NCBI RefSeq assembly: GCF_002850255.1
Contig: NZ_CP022522.1
Location: forward strand, 2,293,125-2,357,124
DNA: 64,000 nucleotides
DNA from: Pseudoalteromonas sp. NC201
Lineage (GTDB): Bacteria; Pseudomonadota; Gammaproteobacteria; Enterobacterales; Alteromonadaceae
Direction of reading: 5' to 3'
Under the pieces are notes generated by a model. That model ran no database searches. It saw only the letters and a list, made by a program, of their open reading frames with translations, and was not told where the DNA came from. Each line of letters begins with the position of its first letter. Position 1 is the stretch's first letter. Made by a program: the position numbers and the translations under genes. Shown one piece after another: positions 34,766 through 43,325 of the stretch.

Positions 34766-37195
34766 TTAGTTTGCAACAACATCCGGGTTAGATACTTGTA
34801 AAACCAAACCCTTTGACTTCAAGAAGCTTGCAACTTGTGTTTGCATTTCGAGTGACGCTGCGGCGTGTCCTGCTGCTGTACCACCAGCTCTTTCATCAAA
34901 GCCTGTCGTCAAGATTGAACTATGATGGCCCTGAGAGAACTTCACTACATAACTTCCAGGTGTTCCGTCTTGACTCATTTGCGTTTCGCTTGCAGGCATT
35001 AAGCCCATGAAACCAGCAAGTGGTAAGCTACCTGACAAGAAGCTGCGTTCTGTTGTTGGAGGAATAACCAAGTCAGCAGCATTGCCATCAACACCACCCG
35101 TAACAACGCTCATATATACTGGCGTTTGTAGCGCTTTCACGGAAGCTGCATAGTTAAGTGGATCGGCACTGCCTAATGCCGTTTGTGCTGCAAAACCAAA
35201 CTGCGTCACCGTACCATCAATCAGTGCAAGTGTTGCGGTATCTTCAGCCGCCTCTAGCCCTGCTCTAAAGGTTGCATAAGCACACGACACAAACTCACTT
35301 TGTACAGCAGCAAGCGCACCACAGTCAGCAATTGCGCCTTCTTGCAGATAGGTATTAAACGCTTGCGATGCTAGGTTACCTGCAGAGCTCAACACTGAAC
35401 CTTGTACAAACGGGCCAAATGATTTTGATTCAATCAAGAAATTAGCAATACCCGAACCACCACTTGCAAGCGCTGCTGACTCAACTTTAAAGAAGCCATC
35501 AATTGCTGGATTTAATGGTGTATTGGTTTGTGCAAGGAAGCTTGGGCCTACAATAGAACCAAGTGAGTGACCTAGGTAACTAACTTGTTGAGTATTAAAG
35601 TTAACTTGACCGCCAGATGCTAGATTAATGAAGTTTAAGCCTAAACGTAAACCCATTAAATCTGCTGCTGATTGCTTTAAGTTATCACGCGCAACCAACA
35701 ACGATGTAAGGTTCATGTAGGATAACACGCTACCTGTCGAGGCATTAAAATCATCAGTGCCATCACCATCGATATCTAAACCGCGAGCACCGTGCATTGG
35801 GTGATCGATCGCAACTGTGGCAAATCCTGCTTGTGTTAATGACAACGTCAAACCAAGCATGTCTTCTTTTTTACTCGTGATACCATGTTGCAAGATAACA
35901 ACAGGCCAGCCGCCTTCTGGGCGCTGAGACTCATCCGCAGGCATTGTGATTTGCACAGGAACATTAGCAAGCCACTGCTCTTTAGGGATTGGATTGTACT
36001 TAGTTAAGAACTTAGTACCATCTAAACCTAAATCTCTCAACTTTCCACCCGAAAGTGTATTACAAGCAATATCATTTGGTTCTGTTGGCTCTGGTAAACC
36101 ACCAGCTTGCGCCGCATATCCAGCGACAGCTACCGCGCTGTCGCAGCGAGCTTGCCAATAGGTATCAGCTAGCGCAGAGATATCTTTATTTTTTGGTTGT
36201 GATAAGTACTGAGGTAGTTGTATTTGACCTTGCAATAAACGTACGCTTCTAAAAGCAGGTAAAATAGCATCAGGCACTTTTCCTGCAAGTGCATCTGCAA
36301 CGGTGATCACCGGTTGTGCAGGTACAGCGACAACAGGGTTAGCACCACCTTGTAATTTAGCGGCTAACAATTGCTTAGTCGCCGCCAATGCGTGGCCTGT
36401 CGACTGTGTCGTCATTGCAGCTGTATATATAATCTCTTCTTTACTCACCGAACCCGCTGCAGTTACCGCCCCTTCATAGCTACGAATCACAGCCTGAAGA
36501 GACTTCTGAGCATCAGTTACCAATGGCGCGTCTTGGCGCAATAAGGTGTAAGTCGAAGAAGCATCTACACTTTGACCTTTTGAGTCTTTAAGACCTTTGG
36601 TCAAAACAGTAATGTACGTAGTTTCAGGTTTGAATGGTTTAACTGGGATAATAGCTAAACCGTTACCTGTGCTATTAGCCATAGTAACAAAATCACCATC
36701 AGGGCCAAATTGTAATTCAGCAATTGGCTTACAAGCGATACCTGAAGGCACCTGAGCACAGTCTTCGTCGGTTTGTAATGGTCCACCCATTGCAACTTCA
36801 AAAATTCGTACAGAGCCCGGGGTCATGACGCTTTGCGCATCGAGTGTCAAACCATTCGGTGTCGTCATGTCGATAACGTAAGGCATTTGCGTCGACCAAC
36901 CATCTAAGGCGCCAATCACAATACTTGGGTTTGCGTAGCTTGCACGCGTTACCAGAGGGTTACCTTCACCATCTTTCACTCCTGACATTTCGTCAGGTAG
37001 GTTTAAGGTACCGTCTTGAGTGCCGGATAAAAGAATATCGTTTGGAACTGAGATCACACCACCTGATGGATCAAATTTAACAGAAATCGTTGGAGAAACG
37101 GGTGTAGTATCATTTTTTACATCTTCTAACGTTTCACCGCCTCCACAGCCAGCGAGTGCTGCTGATACTGCGAGTGAGAGTAGCATTTTTTTCAT
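34766..37195 (-). CDS. Pla-1/cef-family extracellular lipase, VolA-like lipoprotein
   Basis: An 809-residue lipoprotein with signal and lipobox LAGC (C17), followed by GGGETLED. The N-terminal half resembles the VolA/Pla-1 Ig-like region (VKFDPSGGVISVPNDILLSGTQDGTLNLP). The alpha/beta-hydrolase core has PVVILQHGITSKKEDM, DHPMHGARGLDIDGDGTDDFN and the nucleophile elbow YLGHSLGSIVG. A late GHHSSILTTGF supplies a likely histidine. In Vibrio, VolA is a surface-exposed lysophospholipase used to obtain fatty acids from host or environmental lipids. It is in a single-gene unit. Assignment is by motif and overall architecture. Confidence 0.88.
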   Translation of the reverse strand: MKKMLLSLAVSAALAGCGGGETLEDVKNDTTPVSPTISVKFDPSGGVISVPNDILLSGTQDGTLNLPDEMSGVKDGEGNPLVTRASYANPSIVIGALDGWSTQMPYVIDMTTPNGLTLDAQSVMTPGSVRIFEVAMGGPLQTDEDCAQVPSGIACKPIAELQFGPDGDFVTMANSTGNGLAIIPVKPFKPETTYITVLTKGLKDSKGQSVDASSTYTLLRQDAPLVTDAQKSLQAVIRSYEGAVTAAGSVSKEEIIYTAAMTTQSTGHALAATKQLLAAKLQGGANPVVAVPAQPVITVADALAGKVPDAILPAFRSVRLLQGQIQLPQYLSQPKNKDISALADTYWQARCDSAVAVAGYAAQAGGLPEPTEPNDIACNTLSGGKLRDLGLDGTKFLTKYNPIPKEQWLANVPVQITMPADESQRPEGGWPVVILQHGITSKKEDMLGLTLSLTQAGFATVAIDHPMHGARGLDIDGDGTDDFNASTGSVLSYMNLTSLLVARDNLKQSAADLMGLRLGLNFINLASGGQVNFNTQQVSYLGHSLGSIVGPSFLAQTNTPLNPAIDGFFKVESAALASGGSGIANFLIESKSFGPFVQGSVLSSAGNLASQAFNTYLQEGAIADCGALAAVQSEFVSCAYATFRAGLEAAEDTATLALIDGTVTQFGFAAQTALGSADPLNYAASVKALQTPVYMSVVTGGVDGNAADLVIPPTTERSFLSGSLPLAGFMGLMPASETQMSQDGTPGSYVVKFSQGHHSSILTTGFDERAGGTAAGHAAASLEMQTQVASFLKSKGLVLQVSNPDVVAN

Positions 37196-37391
37196 TTTAT
37201 AGGCTCCGACATAATCTTATTATTATTGTGATAATTCTCGTTAAATCTATGTAATTGCATTTTTAATAAGACATTAGACCAGTTAAACTTAACTCAAACT
37301 TTGTTATTTCGCCAGCCATATTTACAATAAATTCGCTAACTTGCTACGGCATTGTGATAAAATAGCCCAAACATCTTAATTGGAGTCCAGA
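37196..37391. promoter_or_regulatory. Divergent promoter region between the lipase gene and yciK
   Basis: About 195 bp, AT-rich, without a gene. No specific operator recognised. Confidence 0.35.
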
Positions 37392-38135
37392 ATGCAGACT
37401 TATCAAGCTCCTGAAAACGCACTTGCGAATAAAACGATACTAGTAACAGGTGCCGGCGACGGCATCGGCCGTGTTGCGGCGATTAATTACGCCAAATATG
37501 GTGCAACGGTTATTCTATTAGGCAAAACCACCAATAAACTAGAAGCCGTTTATGATGAAATTGTTAACGCCGGTTATCCACAGCCTGCAATTGTACCTTT
37601 AGATTTACGTGGTGCAACCAAACAACACTTCCGAGACTTAGCTGCCACTATCGAGCAGCAATTTGGTAAGCTCGATGGCTTGCTAAATAATGCTTCTATT
37701 TTAGGCTCTTTAGGTCCAATGGAACACTTTTGCGTTTCAACCTTTGAAAACATAATGAAGGTAAACGTAACAGCCCAAGCGGTGATCACTAAATCGCTAT
37801 TCCCTGTAATGAGAAAAGCGCCTAATGCTTCTATCGTCTTTACTTCATCGGGTGTAGGACGTAAAGGTCGTGAGTTTTGGGGAGCGTATGCAATTTCTAA
37901 ATTCGCAACCGAAGGTATGATGCAAACTTGGGCCGAAGAAGTGGGTAAAACCAATATTCGCATCAACTGCATTAATCCTGGTGCAACAAGAACAAGTATG
38001 CGTGCATCAGCATTCCCAGGTGAAGATAAAGATAAACTAAAAACACCTGAAGAATTAATGCCAACATACCTGTACTTGATGTCTGATGACTCAATCGAAG
38101 TTAATGGCCAATCTTTAGATGCCCAAACCTACTAA
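37392..38135 (+). CDS. yciK: YciK-type short-chain dehydrogenase
   Basis: A 247-residue classical SDR. The cofactor motif is TGAGDGIGR (about 21-29), NNAS is the structural Asn motif, and the catalytic residues are S in FTSSGVG and Y-x-x-x-K in YAISK. YQAPENALANKTILVTG at the start and VNGQSLDAQTY at the end fit the YciK subfamily. The ATG at 37392 has GGAG before it, while the frame also opens at a TTG 12 bases upstream. As in E. coli, it lies close to rluB and the trp operon. Substrate unknown. Confidence 0.92.
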   Translation: MQTYQAPENALANKTILVTGAGDGIGRVAAINYAKYGATVILLGKTTNKLEAVYDEIVNAGYPQPAIVPLDLRGATKQHFRDLAATIEQQFGKLDGLLNNASILGSLGPMEHFCVSTFENIMKVNVTAQAVITKSLFPVMRKAPNASIVFTSSGVGRKGREFWGAYAISKFATEGMMQTWAEEVGKTNIRINCINPGATRTSMRASAFPGEDKDKLKTPEELMPTYLYLMSDDSIEVNGQSLDAQTY

Positions 38136-38146
38136 CTAGCACTTTA

Positions 38147-38178
38147 AAGGCTGCAGATCCACAATTGCAGCCTTCTAT
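38147..38178 (+). terminator. Intrinsic terminator of yciK
   Basis: AAGGCTGCA (38147-38155) pairs with TGCAGCCTT (38166-38174), followed by CTATAT. The palindromic repeat element starts three bases later. Confidence 0.85.
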
Positions 38179-38180
38179 AT

Positions 38181-38425
38181 TAACCTGAGGTTTGGATAAG
38201 GAATGTTCCAACTCATTGTTGCTAAAGCACAACTTAGTTTTTTCCTTGCCTAGCCAGAGAGTTTTAGGGAAAACACCGCTTCCGCGTCCTGCTCTCGCTA
38301 AGGTACCTACATCCTGTAGGCAAGGCGAATTTACGCACCAATAGCTGGCTATTGGAAGTGAATTCAACGCAGTTAGCGCTAAAACTGGCTGCTAGAAAGG
38401 CATTAATTATCCGCAGCTCAGGTTA
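38181..38425. repeat. MITE-like palindromic element 1 (245 bp)
   Basis: It has terminal inverted repeats TAACCTGAG...GGATAA (38181-38199) and TTATCC...CTCAGGTTA (38407-38425), about 19 bp with three mismatches. Its interior (about 38270-38327) matches, in reverse complement, the interior of element 2 at 38994-39049 (shared block AAGGTACCTACATCC). No gene inside. Confidence 0.8.
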
Positions 38426-38436
38426 TATTACTTAAG

Positions 38437-38841
38437 TTAATCTCTCGGCAAGGTTTCAAACGCCAGCACTTGCTCTAATTTTTCATCCCACTTCGCTTTA
38501 CTCGCGATAAATAGGTGTGCAGTTGGCGTAAGACTCGGCGCATCATCTAAACTACCGGCAGGTACCGCTATACCAACAGGCTGCTGGTTTGGTAATGCAG
38601 AGCCACAACAAGTACAAAAGGCTTTAACGTGCTTAGTATTCGGTAAAATAAAGCGGGTTATTAACTTTTCGCCCGCAAGCCAAGTTAGCACTGCATTTTG
38701 AAAAAATAAATTCGCAGCATGTGCGGACCCTGTGTCTTTTTGACAATACTCACAATGACATAAATAAAAGCCCTGCGCGTTGCCCTCTACAAGATATTTA
38801 ACCTGACCACACAGACAACTACCAGCAAACATCTCTTTCAT
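38437..38841 (-). CDS. GFA/CENP-V family zinc-binding protein
   Basis: A 134-residue GFA-domain protein. Zinc-binding cysteines are seen in GSCLCGQVKY, LCHCEYCQKDTGSAH and FCTCCGSALPN, the standard pattern of glutathione-dependent formaldehyde-activating enzyme homologues. The ATG at 38841 has AAGGAG six bases before it and is preferred over the ATG at 38847. Most single-domain members are of unknown function and do not activate formaldehyde. Its gene lies between two repeat elements and ends just after element 1. Confidence 0.88.
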   Translation of the reverse strand: MKEMFAGSCLCGQVKYLVEGNAQGFYLCHCEYCQKDTGSAHAANLFFQNAVLTWLAGEKLITRFILPNTKHVKAFCTCCGSALPNQQPVGIAVPAGSLDDAPSLTPTAHLFIASKAKWDEKLEQVLAFETLPRD

Positions 38842-38863
38842 TTGCATCTCCTTATCAAATACA

Positions 38864-38890
38864 AAAACACCAGCTCACTAGGCTGGTGTT
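38864..38890 (-). terminator. Intrinsic terminator, probably of rluB
   Basis: AACACCAGC (38866-38874) pairs with GCTGGTGTT (38882-38890). On the minus strand a five-T tail follows. Element 2 lies between it and the rluB stop. Confidence 0.8.
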
Positions 38891-38892
38891 TA

Positions 38893-39102
38893 ATACCAAT
38901 TAGTCTTAATACTTGATCAATTTGAAGGAGCAAATCTGACGCTAACTACGTTAAAAACTTCTCATTTAGAACAACTAAATAGCAAAATTTTTGCCTTGCC
39001 TATATGGATGTAGGTACCTTGGCGATAGCAGGACGCGGTAGCGGTGTTATCGACAAGATTTTCTCGCCTCAAAATAGCTCACTTAAATAAGCTAATTGGT
39101 AT
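38893..39102. repeat. MITE-like palindromic element 2 (210 bp)
   Basis: Perfect 11-bp terminal inverted repeats ATACCAATTAG (38893-38903) and CTAATTGGTAT (39092-39102). The core at about 38994-39049 is the reverse complement of the core of element 1, but the ends differ. It begins two bases after the rluB terminator stem. No gene inside. Confidence 0.85.
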
Positions 39103-39114
39103 AAAAAGCTTAAA

Positions 39115-39975
39115 TTACTTTCTTCTTGGGGTTTTGACCCTTTGATTATGCTTTTTCACTGCTTTGCGGATCTTATTAATTTTCGCGCGCTTGTCTTTGC
39201 GCTTTTCTGGCATAACCGACAACTTAGTTTGCTGCTCGGCCCTCATGCTTACCGATTTACGTAGGTAGTTAACATCTTCTAATTTTAATTCTTCCCATCC
39301 ACCTTGTGGTAAACGCTTATTAAGCTCCAATTTACCATAGCGGATACGGATCAAACGCGACACTTCAACATCTTGCGACTGCCAAAGACGTCTAACTTCG
39401 CGATTACGCCCTTCGGTCAGTGTTACGTTGAACCATTTATTCAGGCCTTCACCACCAAGTGGCTTAATCTTAAGGAATTTTGCAGGACCGTCTTCTAGCT
39501 CAACGCCTTTGGTTAATGTACGCAACGTTTGATTTGTTACTTCACCAAATACGCGAGCAGAATATTCACGTTCCACTTCGTATTTTGGATGCATCAAGCG
39601 ATTAGCTAGCTCACCATCATTGGTAAAGAGCAACAGGCCTGATGTATTGATATCTAATCGCCCAATTGCTATCCAACGGTCACCATCTAACTTTGGTAGC
39701 CTATCGAATACAGTGCGACGACCTTGAGGGTCGCGACGAGTACACAGCTCACCTTCAGGTTTATGATACATAAGTACGCGACAGATGCGCTCTTCTTGCT
39801 GCTCTATTTTAACAATATGTCCATCTACACGGATCACCGAAGTCTCTTCCACTCGGTCTCCTAGCTTGGCAACTTTTCCATCTACACTTACGCGGTTAGA
39901 CTCAATATACTTTTCCATTTCGCGTCTTGAGCCAACGCCAGCTCTTGCCAATACTTTTTGTAGTTTTTCACTCAT
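39115..39975 (-). CDS. rluB: 23S rRNA pseudouridine synthase RluB
   Basis: A 286-residue RluB: S4-like RNA-binding domain at the N terminus ([21 protein letters not shown]), then the RsuA/RluB catalytic domain with the aspartate in [18 protein letters not shown] and [13 protein letters not shown]. The very basic C-terminal tail ([22 protein letters not shown]) is typical. RluB makes the pseudouridine at E. coli position 2605 of 23S rRNA. Its start overlaps the scpB stop by four bases, so it is coupled to scpB. Confidence 0.95.
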   Translation of the reverse strand: MSEKLQKVLARAGVGSRREMEKYIESNRVSVDGKVAKLGDRVEETSVIRVDGHIVKIEQQEERICRVLMYHKPEGELCTRRDPQGRRTVFDRLPKLDGDRWIAIGRLDINTSGLLLFTNDGELANRLMHPKYEVEREYSARVFGEVTNQTLRTLTKGVELEDGPAKFLKIKPLGGEGLNKWFNVTLTEGRNREVRRLWQSQDVEVSRLIRIRYGKLELNKRLPQGGWEELKLEDVNYLRKSVSMRAEQQTKLSVMPEKRKDKRAKINKIRKAVKKHNQRVKTPRRK

Positions 39976-40559
39976 TCAGATGGTTCTCTCACAGAAGGAT
40001 CGTTTAATAACTGTTCTATTTTCTCATTATGTTGTTCAGGTAATCGAGGTAATTCCCCAAGACCAGATAATGAGAAGTAATCTAAAAATTGTTTTGTCGT
40101 TGCATACAATGCAGGCTTACCCGGTACCTCTTTGTAACCCACCACTTTTATCCACTCGCGATCTATCAAGCTTTTGATAATATTAGAACTCACGGTGACC
40201 CCGCGCACTTGCTCTATTTCGCCTCGAGTGATTGGTTGCCGGTAAGCAATCAATGCCAAAGTCTCAAGTGTAGCACGTGAGTATTTTGGTGCTTTTTCCT
40301 GCCACAGTTTACTTAGCCAAGGGCTCAAGCTCGGGCAAGCTTGAAAACGGTATCCAGTACCAACCTCAACCAGCCTTACACCGCGAGTTTGATAATGATT
40401 TACCAGTGTTTCCAGTGCCTGATCAATACGCGGTGATGACACGCTGATATCTTCCAGCACAGTTTCTTTTAAGCGCTTTTTAGATAACGGCTTATCTGAA
40501 ACGAAAATCGCTGCTTCAACCAATTCAACCAGTTGTTCATCGCTAACGCGTCTTTTCAT
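39972..40559 (-). CDS. scpB: Segregation and condensation protein B
   Basis: A 195-residue ScpB with tandem winged-helix domains. [21 protein letters not shown] is the first. [27 protein letters not shown] is the second, the most conserved stretch of the family. ScpB dimers bind ScpA and SMC to organise the chromosome. The gene lies downstream of scpA and overlaps rluB by four bases. An SMC gene is not in the window. Confidence 0.95.
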   Translation of the reverse strand: MKRRVSDEQLVELVEAAIFVSDKPLSKKRLKETVLEDISVSSPRIDQALETLVNHYQTRGVRLVEVGTGYRFQACPSLSPWLSKLWQEKAPKYSRATLETLALIAYRQPITRGEIEQVRGVTVSSNIIKSLIDREWIKVVGYKEVPGKPALYATTKQFLDYFSLSGLGELPRLPEQHNEKIEQLLNDPSVREPSE

Positions 40560-40612
40560 ATTTTATGCTTGAAGATAAAAATGCGGAGTATAGCAGAGGC
40601 TGCAGCCATCCC

Positions 40613-41407
40613 CTAGCCTTTTAAATGCAGGTAAATCGACGCTGCTGTTGCTGACAGAATATAGTCAACTAATTGCTCCTTAATGAGTTCGAGCATGGCA
40701 ATAAAAGTAACCACCACACCACTGCGCCCTTCGTCCAAGGTAAAAAATCGCGCAAATTCTACCGGCTTATTCTGTTCTCGTAGCAATTGCAATATAAAGC
40801 TCATACGCTCTCGAGTCGAAAGTGCTTCTGCGGATATATGATGGTGCTCAAAGGTCTTGGCTCTAGCCATCACTTCCGACAGCGCCAAAAGTAATTCCCT
40901 CAGTTCAATGTCTGGGAATTCTGGCTCAGAGTCGGTACTACTGTCTACCAACGCATGAGCGACAAAGATATCACGCTCAACACGAGGGATATCATCTAAG
41001 TTCTCAGCAGCTTGCTTAAATTGCTCGTATTCCTGCAAGCGCCTCACCAGCTCTGCTCTGGGATCTTCCTCTTCCTCTAACTCTTCGTGTTTTGGTAATA
41101 GCATTCTTGATTTTATTTGTGCCAGCAAAGCTGCCATCACTAAGTATTCACCCGCAAGTTCGAGCTGCATGTCCTTCATCATTTCAACATACTGAACATA
41201 CTGCTGAGTAATACTAAAAATCGGTAATTCTAGAATATCTAATTTATGTCTTTTTATAAGATAAAGCAGTAAGTCCAACGGGCCTTCAAAGGTCTCTAAG
41301 ATAACTTCTAGGGCTTCGGGGGGAATATAAAGATCTTCCGGCTTTTCAATTACCGCTTCACCGTGTAAAAAAGCCAGCGGTAATTTCTGTTGGAGTGCTT
41401 CTGTCAT
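40613..41407 (-). CDS. scpA: Segregation and condensation protein A
   Basis: A 264-residue kleisin ScpA. The SMC-head-binding N terminus is FEGPLDLLLYLIKRHKLDILELPI with YLVMAALLAQIKSRMLLP, and the C-terminal winged helix has GRSGVVVTFIAMLELIKEQLV. An acidic linker (HEELEEEEDPRAE) separates the domains. It bridges SMC heads together with ScpB. It lies upstream of scpB with a 53-bp gap and only 11 bp after the YciO-like gene, so the four genes form one minus-strand unit. Confidence 0.95.
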   Translation of the reverse strand: MTEALQQKLPLAFLHGEAVIEKPEDLYIPPEALEVILETFEGPLDLLLYLIKRHKLDILELPIFSITQQYVQYVEMMKDMQLELAGEYLVMAALLAQIKSRMLLPKHEELEEEEDPRAELVRRLQEYEQFKQAAENLDDIPRVERDIFVAHALVDSSTDSEPEFPDIELRELLLALSEVMARAKTFEHHHISAEALSTRERMSFILQLLREQNKPVEFARFFTLDEGRSGVVVTFIAMLELIKEQLVDYILSATAASIYLHLKG

Positions 41408-41418
41408 CTCAACATGCG

Positions 41419-42039
41419 TTATTCAAAAGGCGACGTATCACCACAGCCACGACGCAAAATTTCAATGGTGTCTTCAGACATATCAATAACGGTGGTTGCT
41501 TGCTCGATTAAATAGCCACCATGGATGATTAAGTCTACGTGCTTCTCAAGACGCATGCGGATATCATCGGGGTCAGACTCAGTAAACTGCTCTCCTGGCA
41601 AAATCAAAGAGCATGACATCAAAGGTTCACCTAGTGCTTCCAACAACGCGCAAGTAATTGGGTTATCAGTCACACGGATCCCGATGGTTTTTTTCTTCTC
41701 ATTGAGCAAACGACGAGGAACTTCTTTCGTCCCTTTAAAAATAAACGTGTACGGACCGGGCGTATTATTTTTAATCATCCTAAACATTTGATTATCGACA
41801 CGGGCATAGGTCGAAAGCTCCGACAGATCACGGCATAAAAGAGTGAAGTTATGGTGTTTTTCGATGCCGCGGATCCGCTCTATCCGCTCCTTAGCTTGCT
41901 TATTACCGAGGTTGCAACCAATGGCATAGCCGGAGTCGGTTGGAAACACCACTACGCCACCTTGTTCAATAATATCAGCCGCTTGGCGAATTAAACGCGT
42001 TTGCGGGTTATCTGGGTGAATATGAAAAAATTGACTCAT
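41419..42039 (-). CDS. yciO: YciO/Sua5/YrdC-family protein
   Basis: A 206-residue protein of the YrdC superfamily: GGVVVFPTDSGYAIGCNLGNKQAKERI, KHHNFTLLCRDLSELSTYARV, GPYTFIFKG and the nucleotide-binding IGIRVTDNP. In YrdC/Sua5 this fold makes threonylcarbamoyl-AMP for tRNA t6A. The YciO branch next to trp genes is a paralogue whose own role is less certain. The ATG at 42039 starts the conserved MSQFFHIHP and has an AGGAAT site; a longer frame extends to 42114. It is four bases after rnm, hence co-transcribed. Confidence 0.9.
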   Translation of the reverse strand: MSQFFHIHPDNPQTRLIRQAADIIEQGGVVVFPTDSGYAIGCNLGNKQAKERIERIRGIEKHHNFTLLCRDLSELSTYARVDNQMFRMIKNNTPGPYTFIFKGTKEVPRRLLNEKKKTIGIRVTDNPITCALLEALGEPLMSCSLILPGEQFTESDPDDIRMRLEKHVDLIIHGGYLIEQATTVIDMSEDTIEILRRGCGDTSPFE

Positions 42040-42043
42040 AAGC

Positions 42044-42889
42044 TTATTCCTCTTTGCCTCCCCAATGACGCCAAACTCCCTGACAATCTTTAGGTAAATA
42101 CAAGTTACGACCAAGGTCGACCCAAGGCATTGGGAAGTGGAAATCTGACCCTTGGCTTGCTAACAATTCAAACTCTTGACTTAGCCGCCCCAAAAATTGG
42201 CGCTCAGTAGGCGCTTGCTGCGGCTGTGCAACTTCCATTGCAGCTCCCCCAACCGCTTTAAATTCAGCGATTAACTTTCTTAGCCACTTATTCGACATCT
42301 TATATCGAGCAGGATGCGCCAACACACTTACTCCACCCGCAGCATGAATAGCAGCGACAGCCGTTTGTATATCGCACCATTGACTTGGCACATACCCAGT
42401 TTTGCCACGTGCTAAAAATTTATTGAAAACGCTTTGCACGTTTTTAGCCACACCTCGCTCAACCAGCACTTGAGCAAAATGCGCTCTGGTGATCTGCGCA
42501 GTTTGGGCAAGCGCAAGGGCATCTTCGTAGACATGCTCATAGCCCTTTTTGGCTAATCGCTCGCCGATTTCTTTTGCTCTGGCTTCTCGCTTTTGCTGCT
42601 GTTCGTGCAGTAACTTTGTTAATGCTTCATGCTCAGGGTCAAAATTCAATCCAACAATATGGATCTCAAAGCTTTCCCATTTTGTGGAAATTTCAACGCC
42701 ATTGATAAGTTCTAACGTGAGATTATTTTGACTAATGTAGTCACGGGCAGGCTGGATCGCATCTATCGTGTCATGATCTGTAATTGCAAGAATATCAACG
42801 CCTTTTTCCGTTGCTCGCTCAAGCAATTCATCAACAGCTAAGCGGCCATCGGAAAAAGTAGTATGGCTATGAAGGTCATATTTAATCAA
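42044..42889 (-). CDS. rnm: PHP-domain RNase AM / 3',5'-nucleoside bisphosphate phosphatase (YciV)
   Basis: A 281-residue PHP phosphoesterase. Metal-binding motifs are YDLHSHTTFSDG, AITDHDTID, NGVEIS, LAHPAR and SDFHFPMP, an intact set. YciV (RNase AM) removes short 5' leftovers from ribosomal RNAs and also degrades pAp-type nucleotides. The start appears to be a TTG at 42889, with no nearby in-frame ATG; this puts YDLHSHT at the usual position. It is divergent from the trp operon and heads the rnm-yciO-scpA-scpB-rluB unit, the same neighbourhood as in E. coli. Confidence 0.93.
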   Translation of the reverse strand: MIKYDLHSHTTFSDGRLAVDELLERATEKGVDILAITDHDTIDAIQPARDYISQNNLTLELINGVEISTKWESFEIHIVGLNFDPEHEALTKLLHEQQQKREARAKEIGERLAKKGYEHVYEDALALAQTAQITRAHFAQVLVERGVAKNVQSVFNKFLARGKTGYVPSQWCDIQTAVAAIHAAGGVSVLAHPARYKMSNKWLRKLIAEFKAVGGAAMEVAQPQQAPTERQFLGRLSQEFELLASQGSDFHFPMPWVDLGRNLYLPKDCQGVWRHWGGKEE

Positions 42890-42979
42890 AATGTATTAAC
42901 TATCTCTATGAATTATCAACGTTTTGATTATATCACAAGTTAACTGATACGACCTTAGGTTATTTTCTGATATTTGCCC

Positions 42980-43009
42980 TTGACACTTGTAGCAAAAATA
43001 GGGTTTACT
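42980..43009 (+). promoter_or_regulatory. Predicted trp operon promoter
   Basis: TTGACA (42980-42985), an 18-bp spacer and TTTACT (43004-43009). The first leader peptide starts about 30 bp after the predicted transcription start. No sequence close to the E. coli TrpR operator was found. Confidence 0.7.
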
Positions 43010-43045
43010 GTAGCTAATTTAGATTAAACAACGAAATATTCACAA

Positions 43046-43093
43046 ATGAACAAACAAATTCAAAAAAACATTTGGTGGTGGCACTCGAACTAA
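43046..43093 (+). CDS. trpL: First trp leader peptide
   Basis: A 15-codon frame, MNKQIQKNIWWWHSN, with three consecutive Trp codons (TGG-TGG-TGG) and a stop at 43091-43093. It lies directly before a terminator hairpin, the standard arrangement of trp attenuation. Its ribosome site is weak by eye. Scarce Trp-tRNA would stall the ribosome at the WWW run and free the following RNA to form the antiterminator. Confidence 0.9.
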   Translation: MNKQIQKNIWWWHSN

Positions 43094-43152
43094 GCGGGTG
43101 TGTTTCGTTATATCTACGATTTATCAACCCGCGCAATGTCGCGGGTTTTTTT
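43094..43152 (+). terminator. First trp attenuator
   Basis: The terminator stem AACCCGCG (43126-43133) pairs with CGCGGGTT (43140-43147) and runs into seven T residues. The alternative antiterminator pairs GCGGGT (43094-43099, right after the leader stop) with ACCCGC (43127-43132), which would break the terminator. These are mutually exclusive structures, as required for attenuation. Confidence 0.9.
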
Positions 43153-43171
43153 ATACTTTTTAGAGGCTTAT

Positions 43172-43222
43172 ATGAACAACAATATCACAGTAAACACAAT
43201 TTGGTGGTGGTGGATGCCCTAG
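43172..43222 (+). CDS. Second trp leader peptide
   Basis: A second short frame, MNNNITVNTIWWWWMP, with four consecutive Trp codons and a TAG stop at 43220-43222. It starts 20 bp after the first terminator's T tract and has its own good ribosome site (AGAGG, six bases before the ATG). The protein sequence is not a copy of the first leader beyond the M-N start and the I-W run. It lies between the first attenuator and trpE, so it can only be read after the first terminator has been passed. Confidence 0.9.
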   Translation: MNNNITVNTIWWWWMP

Positions 43223-43284
43223 CGGGACGGTATTGTTGTGTCTGAACAATAACCCCCGCAGAGCTCAGCTTTCGGGGGTTTTTT
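43223..43284 (+). terminator. Second trp attenuator
   Basis: The terminator AACCCCCG (43251-43258) pairs with CGGGGGTT (43273-43280), followed by TTTTTT. The rival antiterminator pairs TATTGTT (43231-43237) with AACAATA (43245-43251), strengthened by CGGG (43223-43226) with CCCG (43255-43258), which overlaps the terminator arm. It therefore repeats the full logic of the first attenuator. Confidence 0.9.
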
Positions 43285-43325
43285 ATTTTCTAAACAGAAT
43301 ATCTAGAAATTAAGAGGAATGAGGT

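Noticed and set aside
38101..38367. An 88-codon minus-strand frame covering the yciK end and repeat element 1
   Set aside because: It lies inside the palindromic element and yciK, with no ribosome site and no protein-like pattern.
43004..43035. Possible TrpR operator in the trp promoter region
   Set aside because: The sequence does not resemble the known ACTAGT-rich TrpR site closely enough; attenuation alone is supported.
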